A stretch of DNA of 27,378 nucleotides, taken from positions 1-27,378 of the forward strand of contig JACDGO010000001.1 in NCBI GenBank assembly GCA_013821585.1. Direction: 5' to 3'. A program made the translations under genes and the position numbers. Below are positions 9,602 through 18,831 of the stretch, piece by piece (the stretch's first letter is position 1; each line of letters begins with the position of its first letter). The notes below the pieces were generated by a model. It was given only the letters and a program-made list of their open reading frames with translations, did not search any database and was not told where the DNA came from. This DNA comes from Sphingomonadaceae bacterium. GTDB lineage: Bacteria; Pseudomonadota; Alphaproteobacteria; Sphingomonadales; Sphingomonadaceae.

Positions 9602-10615
9602 TTAAACCAGCAGGCCGACCGCGCTTGCCGCCCAGTAGCAAGCCGCGCTCATCAACGCCGCGGCGGGAAGCGTCACCACCCAGGCGACGATGATCCGGCC
9701 GGCGACGTTCCAGCGCACCGCCGAGGTTCTCCGCGCCGAGCCGACGCCGACGATCGCGCCGGTGATCGTATGCGTGGTCGAGACGGGAATGCCCAGCCAG
9801 GTCGCGAGGAACAGCGTAATCGCGCCCCCCGTCTCCGCGCAGAATCCCTGATGCGGCGTCAGCCGCGTGATCTTCGATCCGAGCGTATGGACGATCCGCC
9901 AGCCGCCGAGCAGCGTCCCCAGTCCCATCGCCGCCTGGCACGAGATCACCACCCAGAACGGCACATGGAAGCCGCCGCTCAGCAGCCCCTGCGAATAAAG
10001 CAGCACGGCGATGATCCCCATCGTCTTTTGCGCGTCGTTGCCGCCGTGGCCGAGCGAATAGAGCGACGCGGAAACGAGCTGGAGCCGCCGGAACGTCCGG
10101 TCGGCGCCGCCCGGCGTGCGCCGCGTGAACAGCCACGACGTGATCAGCACGAGCAATAGCGCGAGCACGAGCCCGAGCGCGGGAGACAGCGCGATCGCGG
10201 CCGAAGTCTTGATGACGCCGCTCCACACGATCGCGGAAAATCCCGCCTTCGCCGTTCCCGCGCCGATCAGCCCGCCGATCAGCGCATGGCTCGACGACGA
10301 TGGGATGCCGAGCCCCCAGGTGATCAGATTCCAAGCGATCGCGCCCATCAGCGCGCCGAAGATCACATGCGCATCGACGACGCTCACGTCGACGATGCCT
10401 TTCCCCACCGTCTCGGCGACGTGAAGGCCGAAGAACAGGAAGGCGATGAAGTTGAAGAACGCCGCCATCGCCACCGCCTGATGCGGGCGCAGCACGCGCG
10501 TGGAGACGACGGTCGCGATCGCGTTCGCCGCGTCGTGCAGACCGTTCAGGAAATCGAACGCCAGCGCGACGCCGATCAACGCGATCAAAAGCGGCAGTGA
10601 AAGCGCTGGCTCCAT
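9602..10615 (-). CDS. PiT-family inorganic phosphate transporter
   Basis: A 337-residue integral membrane transporter that couples phosphate uptake to ion entry (low-affinity PiT family). The two inverted repeats carry the family signatures: FDFLNGLHDAANAIATVVSTRVL near the N-terminus and LGIPVSTTHTITGAIVG in the second half, each with the Pro-hinged, Ser/Thr-rich turn also seen as GIPSSSSHALIGG. About ten hydrophobic segments are visible. It begins 8 bases after the stop of the DUF47 gene, the classic DUF47-pit operon. Its stop abuts the stop of the convergent RND gene. Confidence 0.94.
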   Translation of the reverse strand: MEPALSLPLLIALIGVALAFDFLNGLHDAANAIATVVSTRVLRPHQAVAMAAFFNFIAFLFFGLHVAETVGKGIVDVSVVDAHVIFGALMGAIAWNLITWGLGIPSSSSHALIGGLIGAGTAKAGFSAIVWSGVIKTSAAIALSPALGLVLALLLVLITSWLFTRRTPGGADRTFRRLQLVSASLYSLGHGGNDAQKTMGIIAVLLYSQGLLSGGFHVPFWVVISCQAAMGLGTLLGGWRIVHTLGSKITRLTPHQGFCAETGGAITLFLATWLGIPVSTTHTITGAIVGVGSARRTSAVRWNVAGRIIVAWVVTLPAAALMSAACYWAASAVGLLV

Positions 10616-10623
10616 TGCCTGCG

Positions 10624-11262
10624 CTAGCTGTGATCGATCACGAGACCCTGGATCTCGTTGGCGACATCCTCGAAACGATCGGTCACGCGCTCGAGATGGC
10701 TGTAGATCTCGTTGCCGATGATGAACGCCATCGGCCGGTCCGCGCCGTGCGCCTTGAACAATGCCTTCAGCCCAGCCTCATGCATTTCGTCGGCGCGCCC
10801 CTCGATCGCGACGATGCTCGCGGTCAGCGCGACAAGGCGGTTGGCATTGTCGCCGAGCGACCGCAGCAGCGGGACCGCCTGCGCGGTCGTCCGCGCCGCC
10901 TCGACGATCATTTCCGCCATCGCGCGCATGTTGGGCTCGAACGCGGTCACCTCGAACAGCATGATCGCCTTGGCGGTCTGGTTCATCTGGTCGATCGCGT
11001 CGTCCATCGATCCGATGAGGCCAGTGATCGCCGAGCGGTCGAACGGCGTGACGAAGGTCTTGCGCACGCTGGTGAGCACGTCGCGGGTGATGTCATCGGC
11101 GTCGTGCTCGTGATCCTGAACGCTCTTCGCGCCTTCACCGACGGAGCCGCCATCGACCATGTGCAGCAGCGCCTCGGCCCCCGCGACGAGCGTCGCGGCA
11201 TGCGCCTCGAACAGCTCGAAAAAACCGCCGCTCTTGGGCAGCAACGCCTGAAACCAGCGCAC
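10624..11262 (-). CDS. DUF47 (PhoU-like) regulator of phosphate transporter
   Basis: A 212-residue helical protein of the DUF47/PhoU-like family, encoded in many bacteria immediately before a PiT transporter and thought to modulate it. Family-typical pieces are [20 protein letters not shown] at the start, [14 protein letters not shown] in the first helical bundle and [22 protein letters not shown] in the middle; the conserved E/DxxxD pairs are likely metal contacts. I choose GTG 11262 because an AAGGGGGA site stands just upstream and the family N-terminus starts there. The frame stays open upstream through the tRNA, which is not coding. It forms an operon with the PiT gene. Confidence 0.92.
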   Translation of the reverse strand: MRWFQALLPKSGGFFELFEAHAATLVAGAEALLHMVDGGSVGEGAKSVQDHEHDADDITRDVLTSVRKTFVTPFDRSAITGLIGSMDDAIDQMNQTAKAIMLFEVTAFEPNMRAMAEMIVEAARTTAQAVPLLRSLGDNANRLVALTASIVAIEGRADEMHEAGLKALFKAHGADRPMAFIIGNEIYSHLERVTDRFEDVANEIQGLVIDHS

Positions 11263-11353
11263 GTCGTCCCCCTTGGCGGCCACGATTCGCGAGCGGCGAT
11301 TATCAGAGCGTTCCGGCCAAGCCCAGCGCGCGATTGCGCGTCGGGTGGCGGAT

Positions 11354-11430
11354 TGGTCGGGGAAAGAGGATTCGAACCTCCGGCCCCTGCCTCCCGAAGA
11401 CAGTGCTCTACCAGGCTGAGCTATTCCCCG
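11354..11430 (-). tRNA. tRNA-Pro (anticodon CGG)
   Basis: A complete 77-base cloverleaf on the minus strand. The acceptor stem is CGGGGAA paired with TTCCCCG, the D arm GCTC...GAGC and the anticodon stem CTGTC/GGCAG. The loop TTCGGGA puts CGG at positions 34-36, reading codon CCG. A 5-base variable loop is followed by a T arm GGAGG-TTCGAAT-CCTCT. Discriminator A is followed by an encoded CCA. CCG is a frequent proline codon in this GC-rich window. Confidence 0.97.
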
Positions 11431-11505
11431 ACCGGATCCGCGAGAGAGGCGGAGAGACAGGCGGCGGCCCTTAGCGAAGCCCGGGCGGGGGGACAAGCCC
11501 GAGCA

Positions 11506-11621
11506 AAGCCCCTCACCTTCAGGGGAGGGATTGGGGTGGGGAGTGTCCGGCACGAAGGAGTCTTTATGGCGCGCGGACGCGCGCCCCGCCCCCTTACCCC
11601 TCCCCTGAAGGGGAGGGGCTT
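11506..11621. repeat. Inverted pair of REP-like palindromes
   Basis: Two copies of a GC-rich element face each other, at about 11506-11543 and 11582-11621. The right copy has a perfect 9-bp stem, CCCCTCCCC-TTCA-GGGGAGGGG when read on the minus strand. The left copy is the same with a few mismatches. The arms are about 85 percent alike as reverse complements and are separated by about 38 bases. This is the architecture of dispersed REP/BIME-type intergenic palindromes. The right copy enters the 3' end of the ferredoxin reductase gene. Confidence 0.8.
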
Positions 11622-12922
11622 ACAACCCCCCTGGCCGCAAGCATCGCCGCCAAATCCGTGAACTTCTCCCTCGGCGCGCCGTCCCTTGCGCGCGCGACTT
11701 CGGCCGCCTCGATCCGCCGCCAGTCGCGGAAGGTGACGAGGTCTACGCCGCGCCCCTCCAGCAATATGTCGAGCCCCGCGCGCCCGGCCTTGCCCGCGCC
11801 TTCGCCCACATCCGCCACGATCAGCTCGACCACCGCGTATCCGTCGGGCCGGTTGGTGCCGATCGTCCCCGTCGGCCCGCGCCGCGCCCAGCCGACGCAA
11901 TAGAGGGCGGGCAAAATCCGCCCCTCGTCATTGGCGAAGCGCCCGCGCCCGTGCTCGTAGGGCACGCCCTCGATGTGCGGGGTGCGATAGCCGATGCACG
12001 AGACGACGAGATGCGCGGGGATCGCATAGGTTTCCCCCGTCCCCGTCGATCGCAGCTCGTCGTCGAGGCGCGTCCGTTCGACGATCACGCGCTCGGCGCG
12101 TCTTTCTCCTTCGATGCGCAGCGGCATCGCGAAGAAATCGAAGTCGATCGCCACCGGCTTTCCCGCCGCCCCGGCCTCCGAAAACGCACGCAAATGCGAC
12201 ACCGACTTGCGCATCCCGGGCTCGAGCAGCGCGTCGTCCACCGCGTCGGGCAGGTCGTCCGCGTCGACGAACGGCTGCGCGCGTTCAAGGTGGCCGAGCT
12301 CGCCCAATTCCTTCGGCGTCATCGCGATCTGGTGCGGGCCGCGCCGCCCGAGCAGGGTCACGCGCACGATTCCCGACGCGTCGAGCGCGTCGAGCGCATG
12401 ATTGGAAATGTCCGACCCCGCGAATTCCCCGCGGCTCTTGGAAAGGATGCGCGCGACGTCGAGCGCGACATTGCCGTTGCCGACGACGACCGCCCCCGGC
12501 CCGTCGAGCGGCGGATCGAGGTCGGCGAAATCGGGATGCCCGTTATACCAGCCGACGAACGCCGCCGACCCGACCACGCCGGGCAGGTCGCCGCCCGGAA
12601 TGTCGAGCGGCCGGTCGGCGGGCGCGCCCGTCGCCAGCACCACCGCGTCATAGAGGCCGCGCAGTTCCTCGATCGAAACGTCGCGTCCGACCGAAACGTT
12701 GCCCGCGAAGCGCACATTGTCCGACAGCGCCACCGCCTCGAACCGCCGCGATACGGCTTTCAGAGATTGGTGGTCGGGCGCGACGCCGGAGCGCACCAGC
12801 CCGAACGGCGTCGGCAGCCGGTCGAGGATGTCGACGTGCACGCCGTCCCCGAACGCCTTCTGGCAAGCCTCCGCGGTATAATAGCCCGCCGGCCCGGAGC
12901 CGATCACGGCGATGTGGCGCAT
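11594..12922 (-). CDS. Ferredoxin/adrenodoxin-type NADP+ reductase
   Basis: A 442-residue FAD- and NADPH-binding reductase of the adrenodoxin reductase/FprA family, which passes electrons from NADPH to ferredoxins. FAD site: GSGPAG at residues 8-13, followed by the family segment PFGLVRSGVAPDH. NADP site: GNGNVALD at 148-155. A second conserved part is GRRGPHQIAMTPKEL, and near the end GTNRPDGYAVVEL closes the FAD site. ATG 12922 is preferred over 12937 because GGGAGGGA stands five bases before it. The last eight residues (SPSPSGEG) and the stop codon come from the adjoining REP-like palindrome. The electron acceptor is not encoded nearby. Confidence 0.92.
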   Translation of the reverse strand: MRHIAVIGSGPAGYYTAEACQKAFGDGVHVDILDRLPTPFGLVRSGVAPDHQSLKAVSRRFEAVALSDNVRFAGNVSVGRDVSIEELRGLYDAVVLATGAPADRPLDIPGGDLPGVVGSAAFVGWYNGHPDFADLDPPLDGPGAVVVGNGNVALDVARILSKSRGEFAGSDISNHALDALDASGIVRVTLLGRRGPHQIAMTPKELGELGHLERAQPFVDADDLPDAVDDALLEPGMRKSVSHLRAFSEAGAAGKPVAIDFDFFAMPLRIEGERRAERVIVERTRLDDELRSTGTGETYAIPAHLVVSCIGYRTPHIEGVPYEHGRGRFANDEGRILPALYCVGWARRGPTGTIGTNRPDGYAVVELIVADVGEGAGKAGRAGLDILLEGRGVDLVTFRDWRRIEAAEVARARDGAPREKFTDLAAMLAARGVVSPSPSGEG

Positions 12923-12974
12923 TAGCGTCCCTCCCAAGTCAAGCGTAGCGCGCGCCGTCGATGGCGCAAGCCGC

Positions 12975-15398
12975 CTAATCCTCGCGCATAGCCTCAGCCG
13001 CCAGCCCCTCCGCCTCGATCAGCAGTTCGTCGTCGACCGTCCCCGTCGCCACACGTTCGCGGCCGATGAGGACGAGGACGGGGACGGCGAGCGGGCTGAC
13101 GCGGGGGAGATCGGCGTGGACCATGGTTTCGCCCGCGCGGTCGAGCAAATTGGCGAGGCGGCCGACGTCGGTCATCCTGGCGCGCGCGTCGGCCCAGGCG
13201 GCTTTCATCAGCAGATGGTCGGGCTCGTAGCGGCGCAGCACGTCGTAAATCAGATCCGTCGAGAAGGTCACCTGCTTGCCCGTCTTGCGCTTCCCCGGAT
13301 GCTGGCGCTCAACGAGGCCGCCGATCACCGCGACCTCGCGGAACGCGCGCTTGAGCAGCGACGAGCTCTGCACCCAGTCGACGAACTCGTGCGTGAGGAT
13401 GTCGGGCGGGAACAGCGAGCGCGGATCGGTGACGGGTTTGAGCGAGTAAGTGGCGATCGCATAGTCGCTCGCGACGAAGCCGATCGGCTGCAACCCTTGC
13501 GTCTCCATCCGCTTGGTGACGAGCATGCCGAGCGACTGGTGCGCGTTCCACCCTTCGAAGCTGTAGACGACCATATAGTGGCGCTTGTCGCGCGGGAACG
13601 TCTCGACGAGGAGCTGCCCCGGCGCGGGCAGGACCGAGCGGCGGCGCTGCATTTCGAGCCATTCGCGCACGTCGTCGGGAAAGCGCGTCCATTCGCCTTC
13701 GTCGTGCATCAGGGTGCGGACGCGGTCGGCGAGGTTGGTCGAGATCGGCATGCGCGCGCCGCCATAGGTGGGGATGCGCGCCGGGCGGCTCGACGCGCGG
13801 ACGATCAGGTCTTCGGTCTCGATCTTTTCGACCTCGACGCTGAGGCCGGAGAAGAAAAACGTGTCGCCCTTCGTCAGGCTCGCGGCGAAGCCTTCCTCGA
13901 CCTTGCCGAGCCTGCGCCCGTTCCTGAAGCGGACGGTGAGCATCGCCGCCTCGACGATGATCCCGGCGTTGAGGCGATGCTGCTGAACGAAGCGCGGATG
14001 GCTGACGCGCCACACAGCCCCATCCTTGGTCAGCCGCTTGAAGCGGTCGTAGGCCTTGAGCGCATAGCCGCCGGTCGCGATGAAATCGAGCACGCGCGCG
14101 AACGTCCCGGCGTCGAGCGCGCTATAGGGAAGCGCGCCCTGCACTTCCGCGAGCATCGCCGCTTCGTCGAACGGCGCCGCGCACGCGCAGGCCATGACGT
14201 GCTGGGCGAGGACATCGAGCGCGCCGGGGCGGAACACTTCGTGATCGAGCTCGCTGACCTCGACTGCGTCCAATGCCGCCTGGGCTTCCAAATATTCGAA
14301 GCGGTTGCCGGGGACGATCACCGCCTCGCTCGGCTCGTCGAGGCGGTGGTTGGCGCGACCGATGCGCTGGAGCAGGCGCGACGAGCCCTTCGGCGCGCCC
14401 ATTTGAACCACGCAATCGACGTCGCCCCAGTCGACGCCGAGGTCGAGGCTCGCTGTCGCGACGAGACCGCGCAGCCGCCCGTCGGCCATCGCCGCCTCGG
14501 CCTTGCGCCGCGCCTCGGTATCCAGGCTACCGTGGTGGATGCCGATCGGAAGCTTAGCCTCGTTGGCCTTCCACAAATCCTGAAAGATCAGCTCGGCCAG
14601 ACTCCGCGTGTTGCAGAAGATCAGCGTTGTCCTGTGCGTCTCGATCTCCGCCATCACCTGCGCGGCGGCGTAGCGGCCCGAATGACCAGCCCACGGCACG
14701 CGCCCCTCGGGCAGCAGAATCGCGATGTCGGGCTCCGCGCCGGGATCGCCCTGAACCTTCGTCACCGCGTCGATATCGCCGTCGGGCGCGAGCCATGCGC
14801 GATAGGCGTCCGGGTCGGCGACGGTGGCGCTCAGCGCGACGCGGCGTAGCGCGGGCGCGATGCGCTGGAGCCGCGCGAGGCACAGCGACAACAGGTCGCC
14901 GCGCTTGCCCGTCGCGAACGCGTGGACCTCGTCGATCACGACCGTCGAGAGACCCGCGAACATCGTGAAGCTGTCGGGATAGCTGAGCAGCAGGCTTAAG
15001 CTTTCGGGCGTCGTCAGCAGGATATGCGGCGGGCGCTCGCGTTGGCGCTTGCGCCGGTCCGAAGGCGTGTCGCCGGTGCGCGTCTCGACCGATATGTCGA
15101 GGCCCATCTCGTCGATCGGCGTCAGCAAATTGCGGCGGACGTCGACCGCGAGCGCCTTGAGGGGAGAGATGTAGAGGGTGTGCAGCCCTTCGCGCGGCGT
15201 CTCGATCAGCTCAACGAGCGTCGGCATGAATCCGGCGAGCGTCTTGCCCGATCCCGTCGGCGCGACGAGCAGCGTGTGTGCGCCCGCGCGCGCGGCATCG
15301 AGCATTTCGAGCTGATGACGCCTGGGCGACCAGCCCTTCGCCGTGAACCATCGGGTCAGGACATCGGGGAGTTGGGAATCGGCAGCCATCGCCGCCAT
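12975..15398 (-). CDS. Ligase-associated DEXH-box DNA helicase (Lhr-like)
   Basis: A superfamily 2 helicase of about 807 residues from the bacterial Lhr-core branch linked to DNA-damage response. Motifs: Walker A APTGSGKT near residues 46-53, DEVH in VIDEVHAFA, SAT in LSATVAD, and motif VI in QRIGRANHR. After the two RecA domains come the winged-helix and Lhr-specific DEAD-associated regions. ATG 15398 or the in-frame ATG 15389 could start it; both lack a strong ribosome site. It is divergent from the exonuclease with about 10 bases between the starts. In many proteobacteria this helicase travels with an exonuclease, an ATP-dependent DNA ligase and a phosphoesterase; the last two are not here. 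Confidence 0.92.
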   Translation of the reverse strand: MAAMAADSQLPDVLTRWFTAKGWSPRRHQLEMLDAARAGAHTLLVAPTGSGKTLAGFMPTLVELIETPREGLHTLYISPLKALAVDVRRNLLTPIDEMGLDISVETRTGDTPSDRRKRQRERPPHILLTTPESLSLLLSYPDSFTMFAGLSTVVIDEVHAFATGKRGDLLSLCLARLQRIAPALRRVALSATVADPDAYRAWLAPDGDIDAVTKVQGDPGAEPDIAILLPEGRVPWAGHSGRYAAAQVMAEIETHRTTLIFCNTRSLAELIFQDLWKANEAKLPIGIHHGSLDTEARRKAEAAMADGRLRGLVATASLDLGVDWGDVDCVVQMGAPKGSSRLLQRIGRANHRLDEPSEAVIVPGNRFEYLEAQAALDAVEVSELDHEVFRPGALDVLAQHVMACACAAPFDEAAMLAEVQGALPYSALDAGTFARVLDFIATGGYALKAYDRFKRLTKDGAVWRVSHPRFVQQHRLNAGIIVEAAMLTVRFRNGRRLGKVEEGFAASLTKGDTFFFSGLSVEVEKIETEDLIVRASSRPARIPTYGGARMPISTNLADRVRTLMHDEGEWTRFPDDVREWLEMQRRRSVLPAPGQLLVETFPRDKRHYMVVYSFEGWNAHQSLGMLVTKRMETQGLQPIGFVASDYAIATYSLKPVTDPRSLFPPDILTHEFVDWVQSSSLLKRAFREVAVIGGLVERQHPGKRKTGKQVTFSTDLIYDVLRRYEPDHLLMKAAWADARARMTDVGRLANLLDRAGETMVHADLPRVSPLAVPVLVLIGRERVATGTVDDELLIEAEGLAAEAMRED

Positions 15399-15408
15399 AT
15401 AGGCGCGA

Positions 15409-16410
15409 ATGGCGCGACTTGGTTCCTGGATCGACCCCCGGCCGCACGGCATCTATCTGCCCGCCGCCGAGGCGTGGATCGATCCGTCGCGTCCCGTCCC
15501 GCGCGCGCTCGTCACCCACGGCCATGCCGACCACGCGCGCGGCGGGCACGAGGCGGTGTGGGCGACGCCCGCGACGCTCGCGATCATGAGCACGCGTTAT
15601 GGCGAACAGGCGGGCGGCGTGCCGGTTCACTACGGCGAGAGCGTGAGGATCGGCGAGATCGACGCGACGTTCCTGCCCGCGGGCCACGTCCTCGGCTCGG
15701 CGCAGATATTGCTCGAGCACGCGGGCGAGCGCGTCATCGTTTCGGGCGACTACAAGCGTCGACCCGACCCGACCTGCGCGGCGTTCGAGCCGACGCAGTG
15801 CGACATCTTCATCACCGAGGCGACCTTCGGGCTCCCTGTATTCCGCCACCCCGACACGCACGACGAGATCGACAAGGTATTGGCCGCGCTCCGCGCCGAG
15901 CCCGAGCGCTGCGTGCTCGTCGGCGCGTATGCGCTGGGCAAGGCGCAGCGGCTGATCGCCGAGCTCCGCGCGATGGGCCATGCCGATCCGATCTACATCC
16001 ACGGCGCGATGCAGCGGCTGTGCGACCTCTACCGCGAGTGGGAGGTCGATCTCGGTGAGCTGATCCCCGCCACCGGCGTTGCGAAGGCCGAGCTTCAGGG
16101 CAAGATCGTCGTCGCGCCGCCCTCCGCGCTCAACGACCGCTGGTCGCGCAGGCTTCCCGACCCGATAACGGCGATGGCTTCAGGCTGGATGCGCGTCCGC
16201 CAGCGCGCGGCGCAGCGGGGCGTCGAACTGCCGCTGATCGTTTCCGACCATGCCGACTGGGACGAGCTGACCGGGACGATCGAGGAACTTAACCCCAAGG
16301 AAGTGTGGGTCACGCACGGTCGCGAGGACGCGCTGGTCCACTGGTGCCGCACCCGCCAGATCAAGGCGAAGGCGCTCGACCTCGTCGGCTATGAGGACGA
16401 GGACGACTAG
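15409..16410 (+). CDS. Ligase-associated MBL-fold DNA exonuclease
   Basis: A 333-residue metallo-beta-lactamase-fold nuclease of the SNM1/CPSF-like branch, annotated in many bacteria as ligase-associated DNA-damage-response exonuclease. The metal-binding motif HGHADH is at residues 37-42. Later ligands lie in [21 protein letters not shown] (conserved Asp), FITEATFG and the late IVSDHADW, matching beta-CASP-like motifs. It is cytosolic. It would resect or trim ends before ligation together with the divergent helicase. Its TAG overlaps the stop of convergent cobT in a shared CTAG. Confidence 0.92.
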   Translation: MARLGSWIDPRPHGIYLPAAEAWIDPSRPVPRALVTHGHADHARGGHEAVWATPATLAIMSTRYGEQAGGVPVHYGESVRIGEIDATFLPAGHVLGSAQILLEHAGERVIVSGDYKRRPDPTCAAFEPTQCDIFITEATFGLPVFRHPDTHDEIDKVLAALRAEPERCVLVGAYALGKAQRLIAELRAMGHADPIYIHGAMQRLCDLYREWEVDLGELIPATGVAKAELQGKIVVAPPSALNDRWSRRLPDPITAMASGWMRVRQRAAQRGVELPLIVSDHADWDELTGTIEELNPKEVWVTHGREDALVHWCRTRQIKAKALDLVGYEDEDD

Positions 16411-18227
16411 GCGTCGTTGTCGAACAGCCCCGCGAGCTGCTCTACCATCGTTCCGCCGAGCTGGTCGGCATCCATGATCGTCACCGCCTTCGCATAATAG
16501 CGCGTGACGTCGTGGCCGATGCCGATCGCGACGAGCTGGACCGGCGAGCGCGCCTCGATCCAGCCGATCACCTGGCGCAGGTGCTTTTCGAGGTAGGAGC
16601 CGCTGTTCACGCTGAGCGTCGAATCGTCGACCGGCGCGCCGTCGGAAATGACCATCAGGATCTTGCGCTCCTCGGTCCGCGCCATGAGGCGGCTGTGCGC
16701 CCACAGCAGCGCCTCGCCGTCGATGTTCTCCTTCAAGAGCCCCTCGCGCATCATCAGACCCAATGACGTGCGCGCGCGCCGCCACGGCGCGTCGGCGGAC
16801 TTGTAAACGATGTGGCGCAGGTCGTTGAGGCGTCCGGGGAGCGCAGGGCGGCCCGCCGCGAGCCAGCTCTCGCGCGCCTGCCCACCCTTCCACGCGCGCG
16901 TGGTGAAGCCCAAAATCTCGGTCTTGACCCCGCAGCGTTCGAGCGTGCGCGCGAGGATATCCGCGCTGATCGCCGCGATCGAGATCGGCCGCCCGCGCAT
17001 CGACCCCGAATTGTCGATGAGCAGGGTGACGATCGTGTCGCGAAAATCGGTCTCGCGCTCGACCTTGTAGCTAAGCGAATGTCCCGGTGAGACGATGACG
17101 CGCGCGAGGCGGGCGGCGTCGAGCATCCCTTCTTCCTGGTCGAAATCCCAGCTGCGGTTCTGCTGCGCCATCAGGCGGCGCTGGAGGCGGTTGGCGAGCT
17201 TGGTCACCGCGCCCTGCAAATGGACCAGCTGCTGGTCGAGATAGGCGCGCAGACGGACGAGCTCGTCGGGGTCGCACAATTCCTGCGCCGAAATCTCCTC
17301 GTCATAAGCGATGGTCCACGCCTTGTAATCGAACCCCGGCGTCAGCTCCGCGAACGGGCAGTTGGGGCGGACGGGGAGCATCCCCTCCTCCTCGCCCTCG
17401 CCGCCTTCCGCGCCTTCGTCGTCGGCCATTTCCTCGCCATCGGTCTCGCCGTCGCCTTCGGCGTCTTCGCCGACGTCGCGCTCGGCGCGCTGCTCGACCT
17501 GACCGTCGCCGTCCTCGCCGTCGTCGCCCTTGTCGGCATCGCCGTCCGTGCCGTCATCGGCGTCGTCGGAGACGTCGTCGCTGTCGTCGGGCATCATGTC
17601 GCCCTCGATCAGCGCGAGGTCTTCGAGCAGGCGCGTGGCGAGCGTCGCGAACGCCGCCTGATCGTCGATCACCATGCCGAGCGCGTCGAGATCGCGCCCG
17701 CCCGCCTCCTCGATCCAGTCGCGCACGAGGTTCAGCCCGGCCTCGGCGGTCACGGGCGGCGCTTCTCCGGTCAGCCGCTCGCGCAGCATCAGCGCGACCG
17801 CGGTCGACAACGGCACCTCGTCCTTCGCCTTCGCGCGCGCGATCGGGTCCGAGCGCATCCGCATGTCAAGCGCGCGCCCGAGGTTGCCGCGCACGCCGGC
17901 CATCGCCCGGCTCCCGAGCGCCTCGACCCGCGTGCTCTCGATCGCGTCGAACACCGCGCGCGCGACCGGCGGCGCGGGCGTGTTGCGCGCATGGAGCGCC
18001 GGGTCGTGATGGCGAAGGCGAAGCGCGAACCCGTCCGCGAACCCCCGTGCCTCCGCGACCTGTTCGGGCGGCAGCGCGCGGCCGGGCATCGGCACCTTCA
18101 GGTTCTTGCCGGCGGCGGTCGGCGCGTCGGCGGTATAGGCGAGCTCCACTTCCGGCTCGTGCGCGATCGCGCGCGCGGTCCCGGTGAGGACGGCGCGAAA
18201 GGCTTCGAGGGGGGTCTGTTCGGGCAT
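16407..18227 (-). CDS. cobT: Cobaltochelatase subunit CobT
   Basis: A 606-residue VWA-domain partner of the AAA+ protein CobS in aerobic cobalt insertion into the corrin ring (cobalamin synthesis). The N-terminal region is alpha-helical ([19 protein letters not shown]). A very acidic Asp/Glu linker lies near residues 215-285. The C-terminal von Willebrand A domain has the MIDAS motif DNSGSMRG near 403-410, a Thr in the middle (GFTTRAW) and an Asp in [11 protein letters not shown]. No cobN is in the window, so whether the full chelatase exists is open. ATG 18227 has no good Shine-Dalgarno sequence. It lies downstream of cobS and the thioesterase on the same strand. Confidence 0.95.
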   Translation of the reverse strand: MPEQTPLEAFRAVLTGTARAIAHEPEVELAYTADAPTAAGKNLKVPMPGRALPPEQVAEARGFADGFALRLRHHDPALHARNTPAPPVARAVFDAIESTRVEALGSRAMAGVRGNLGRALDMRMRSDPIARAKAKDEVPLSTAVALMLRERLTGEAPPVTAEAGLNLVRDWIEEAGGRDLDALGMVIDDQAAFATLATRLLEDLALIEGDMMPDDSDDVSDDADDGTDGDADKGDDGEDGDGQVEQRAERDVGEDAEGDGETDGEEMADDEGAEGGEGEEEGMLPVRPNCPFAELTPGFDYKAWTIAYDEEISAQELCDPDELVRLRAYLDQQLVHLQGAVTKLANRLQRRLMAQQNRSWDFDQEEGMLDAARLARVIVSPGHSLSYKVERETDFRDTIVTLLIDNSGSMRGRPISIAAISADILARTLERCGVKTEILGFTTRAWKGGQARESWLAAGRPALPGRLNDLRHIVYKSADAPWRRARTSLGLMMREGLLKENIDGEALLWAHSRLMARTEERKILMVISDGAPVDDSTLSVNSGSYLEKHLRQVIGWIEARSPVQLVAIGIGHDVTRYYAKAVTIMDADQLGGTMVEQLAGLFDNDA

Positions 18228-18263
18228 CGCCGCAGCGTTAGCCGCCGGCTTGGCCGGCGAAAA

Positions 18264-18301
18264 GTGTAAACCCAGGCTTACGACTTGGACGACTTTTACA
18301 C
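18264..18301. promoter_or_regulatory. GTGTAAA...TTTACAC inverted repeat upstream of cobT
   Basis: Seven-base arms GTGTAAA (18264-18270) and TTTACAC (18295-18301) flank 24 bases containing two GACTT words. It stands 37 bases before the cobT start in a 230-base gap (18228-18457) that otherwise shows no gene. It is AT-richer than its surroundings. It may be a protein-binding site or an RNA hairpin ahead of cobT; no regulator can be named. Confidence 0.4.
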
Positions 18302-18457
18302 GGGATGGGAAAGTATTCGCAGGTAGTTGGGGGCGAGAGGCCGAAGCGGGCGGAGCGATCGCGGGTGAGTCTCGGGGACATGCAGAAACCTATGCCGGGC
18401 CGTGGCGTGTAGGAGAGCGGCGATTTTCGTCTGGCGTAAAGGGCATCGGATCCGCCG

Positions 18458-18823
18458 TTACAGGACGAGCTGTGTCTGCGTCACAAGCGCGATCAGCTTG
18501 CCGTCCGGGCGACTGATGCGCGTCTGCCAGACGGAGAGGCGGCGTCCCACTTGCACTGGCGTGCATTCGCCGATCACCCGGTCGCCCTCGCGCGCGGGGC
18601 CGAGGAAGTTCGTCTTGCTCTCGATCGTCGTCGTCCCGCCCGGCCCTTCGGGCAGATTCATGAACGCGCCGATCGCGCCCAGCGTGTCCGCGAACGCCAT
18701 GATCGCGCCGCCGTGCAGGAGCCCGCCCGAGGTGCAAAGCTCCGCGCGCACCTGAAGCTCGCCGGTGATCCGATCGTTCGACGTTTCGGTCACGACCACG
18801 CCGAGCAGCTCCGCGAAGGGCAT
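18458..18823 (-). CDS. PaaI-family hotdog thioesterase
   Basis: A 121-residue hotdog-fold acyl-CoA thioesterase. The family motif LLHGGAIMAFADTLGA (His37-Gly-Gly, Asp46) is complete, and the later strand TTTIESKTNFLGPAREGD is typical of the PaaI/YbdB branch. The enzyme would hydrolyse aromatic or other acyl-CoA thioesters in the cytoplasm. I use ATG 18823, because the upstream extension (34 codons) runs into cobS and does not look like family sequence. It starts 8 bases after the cobS stop, so it is likely co-transcribed with cobS. Its placement between cobS and cobT has no obvious metabolic reason. Confidence 0.88.
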   Translation of the reverse strand: MPFAELLGVVVTETSNDRITGELQVRAELCTSGGLLHGGAIMAFADTLGAIGAFMNLPEGPGGTTTIESKTNFLGPAREGDRVIGECTPVQVGRRLSVWQTRISRPDGKLIALVTQTQLVL

Positions 18824-18831
18824 AGCGTCCG

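Noticed and set aside
11263..11353. Pho box upstream of the DUF47-PiT operon
   Set aside because: No CTGTCAT-like repeated words are present between the tRNA and the GTG start.
11354..11621. tRNA-Pro as an integration site of a mobile island
   Set aside because: No repeat of the tRNA 3' end and no integrase are found in the window; the adjacent repeats are REP-like palindromes.
12912..14849. 645-codon plus-strand frame opposite the helicase
   Set aside because: Composition of a shadow frame (Arg, Ala, Asp, His rich, no domain) over a helicase with all motifs.
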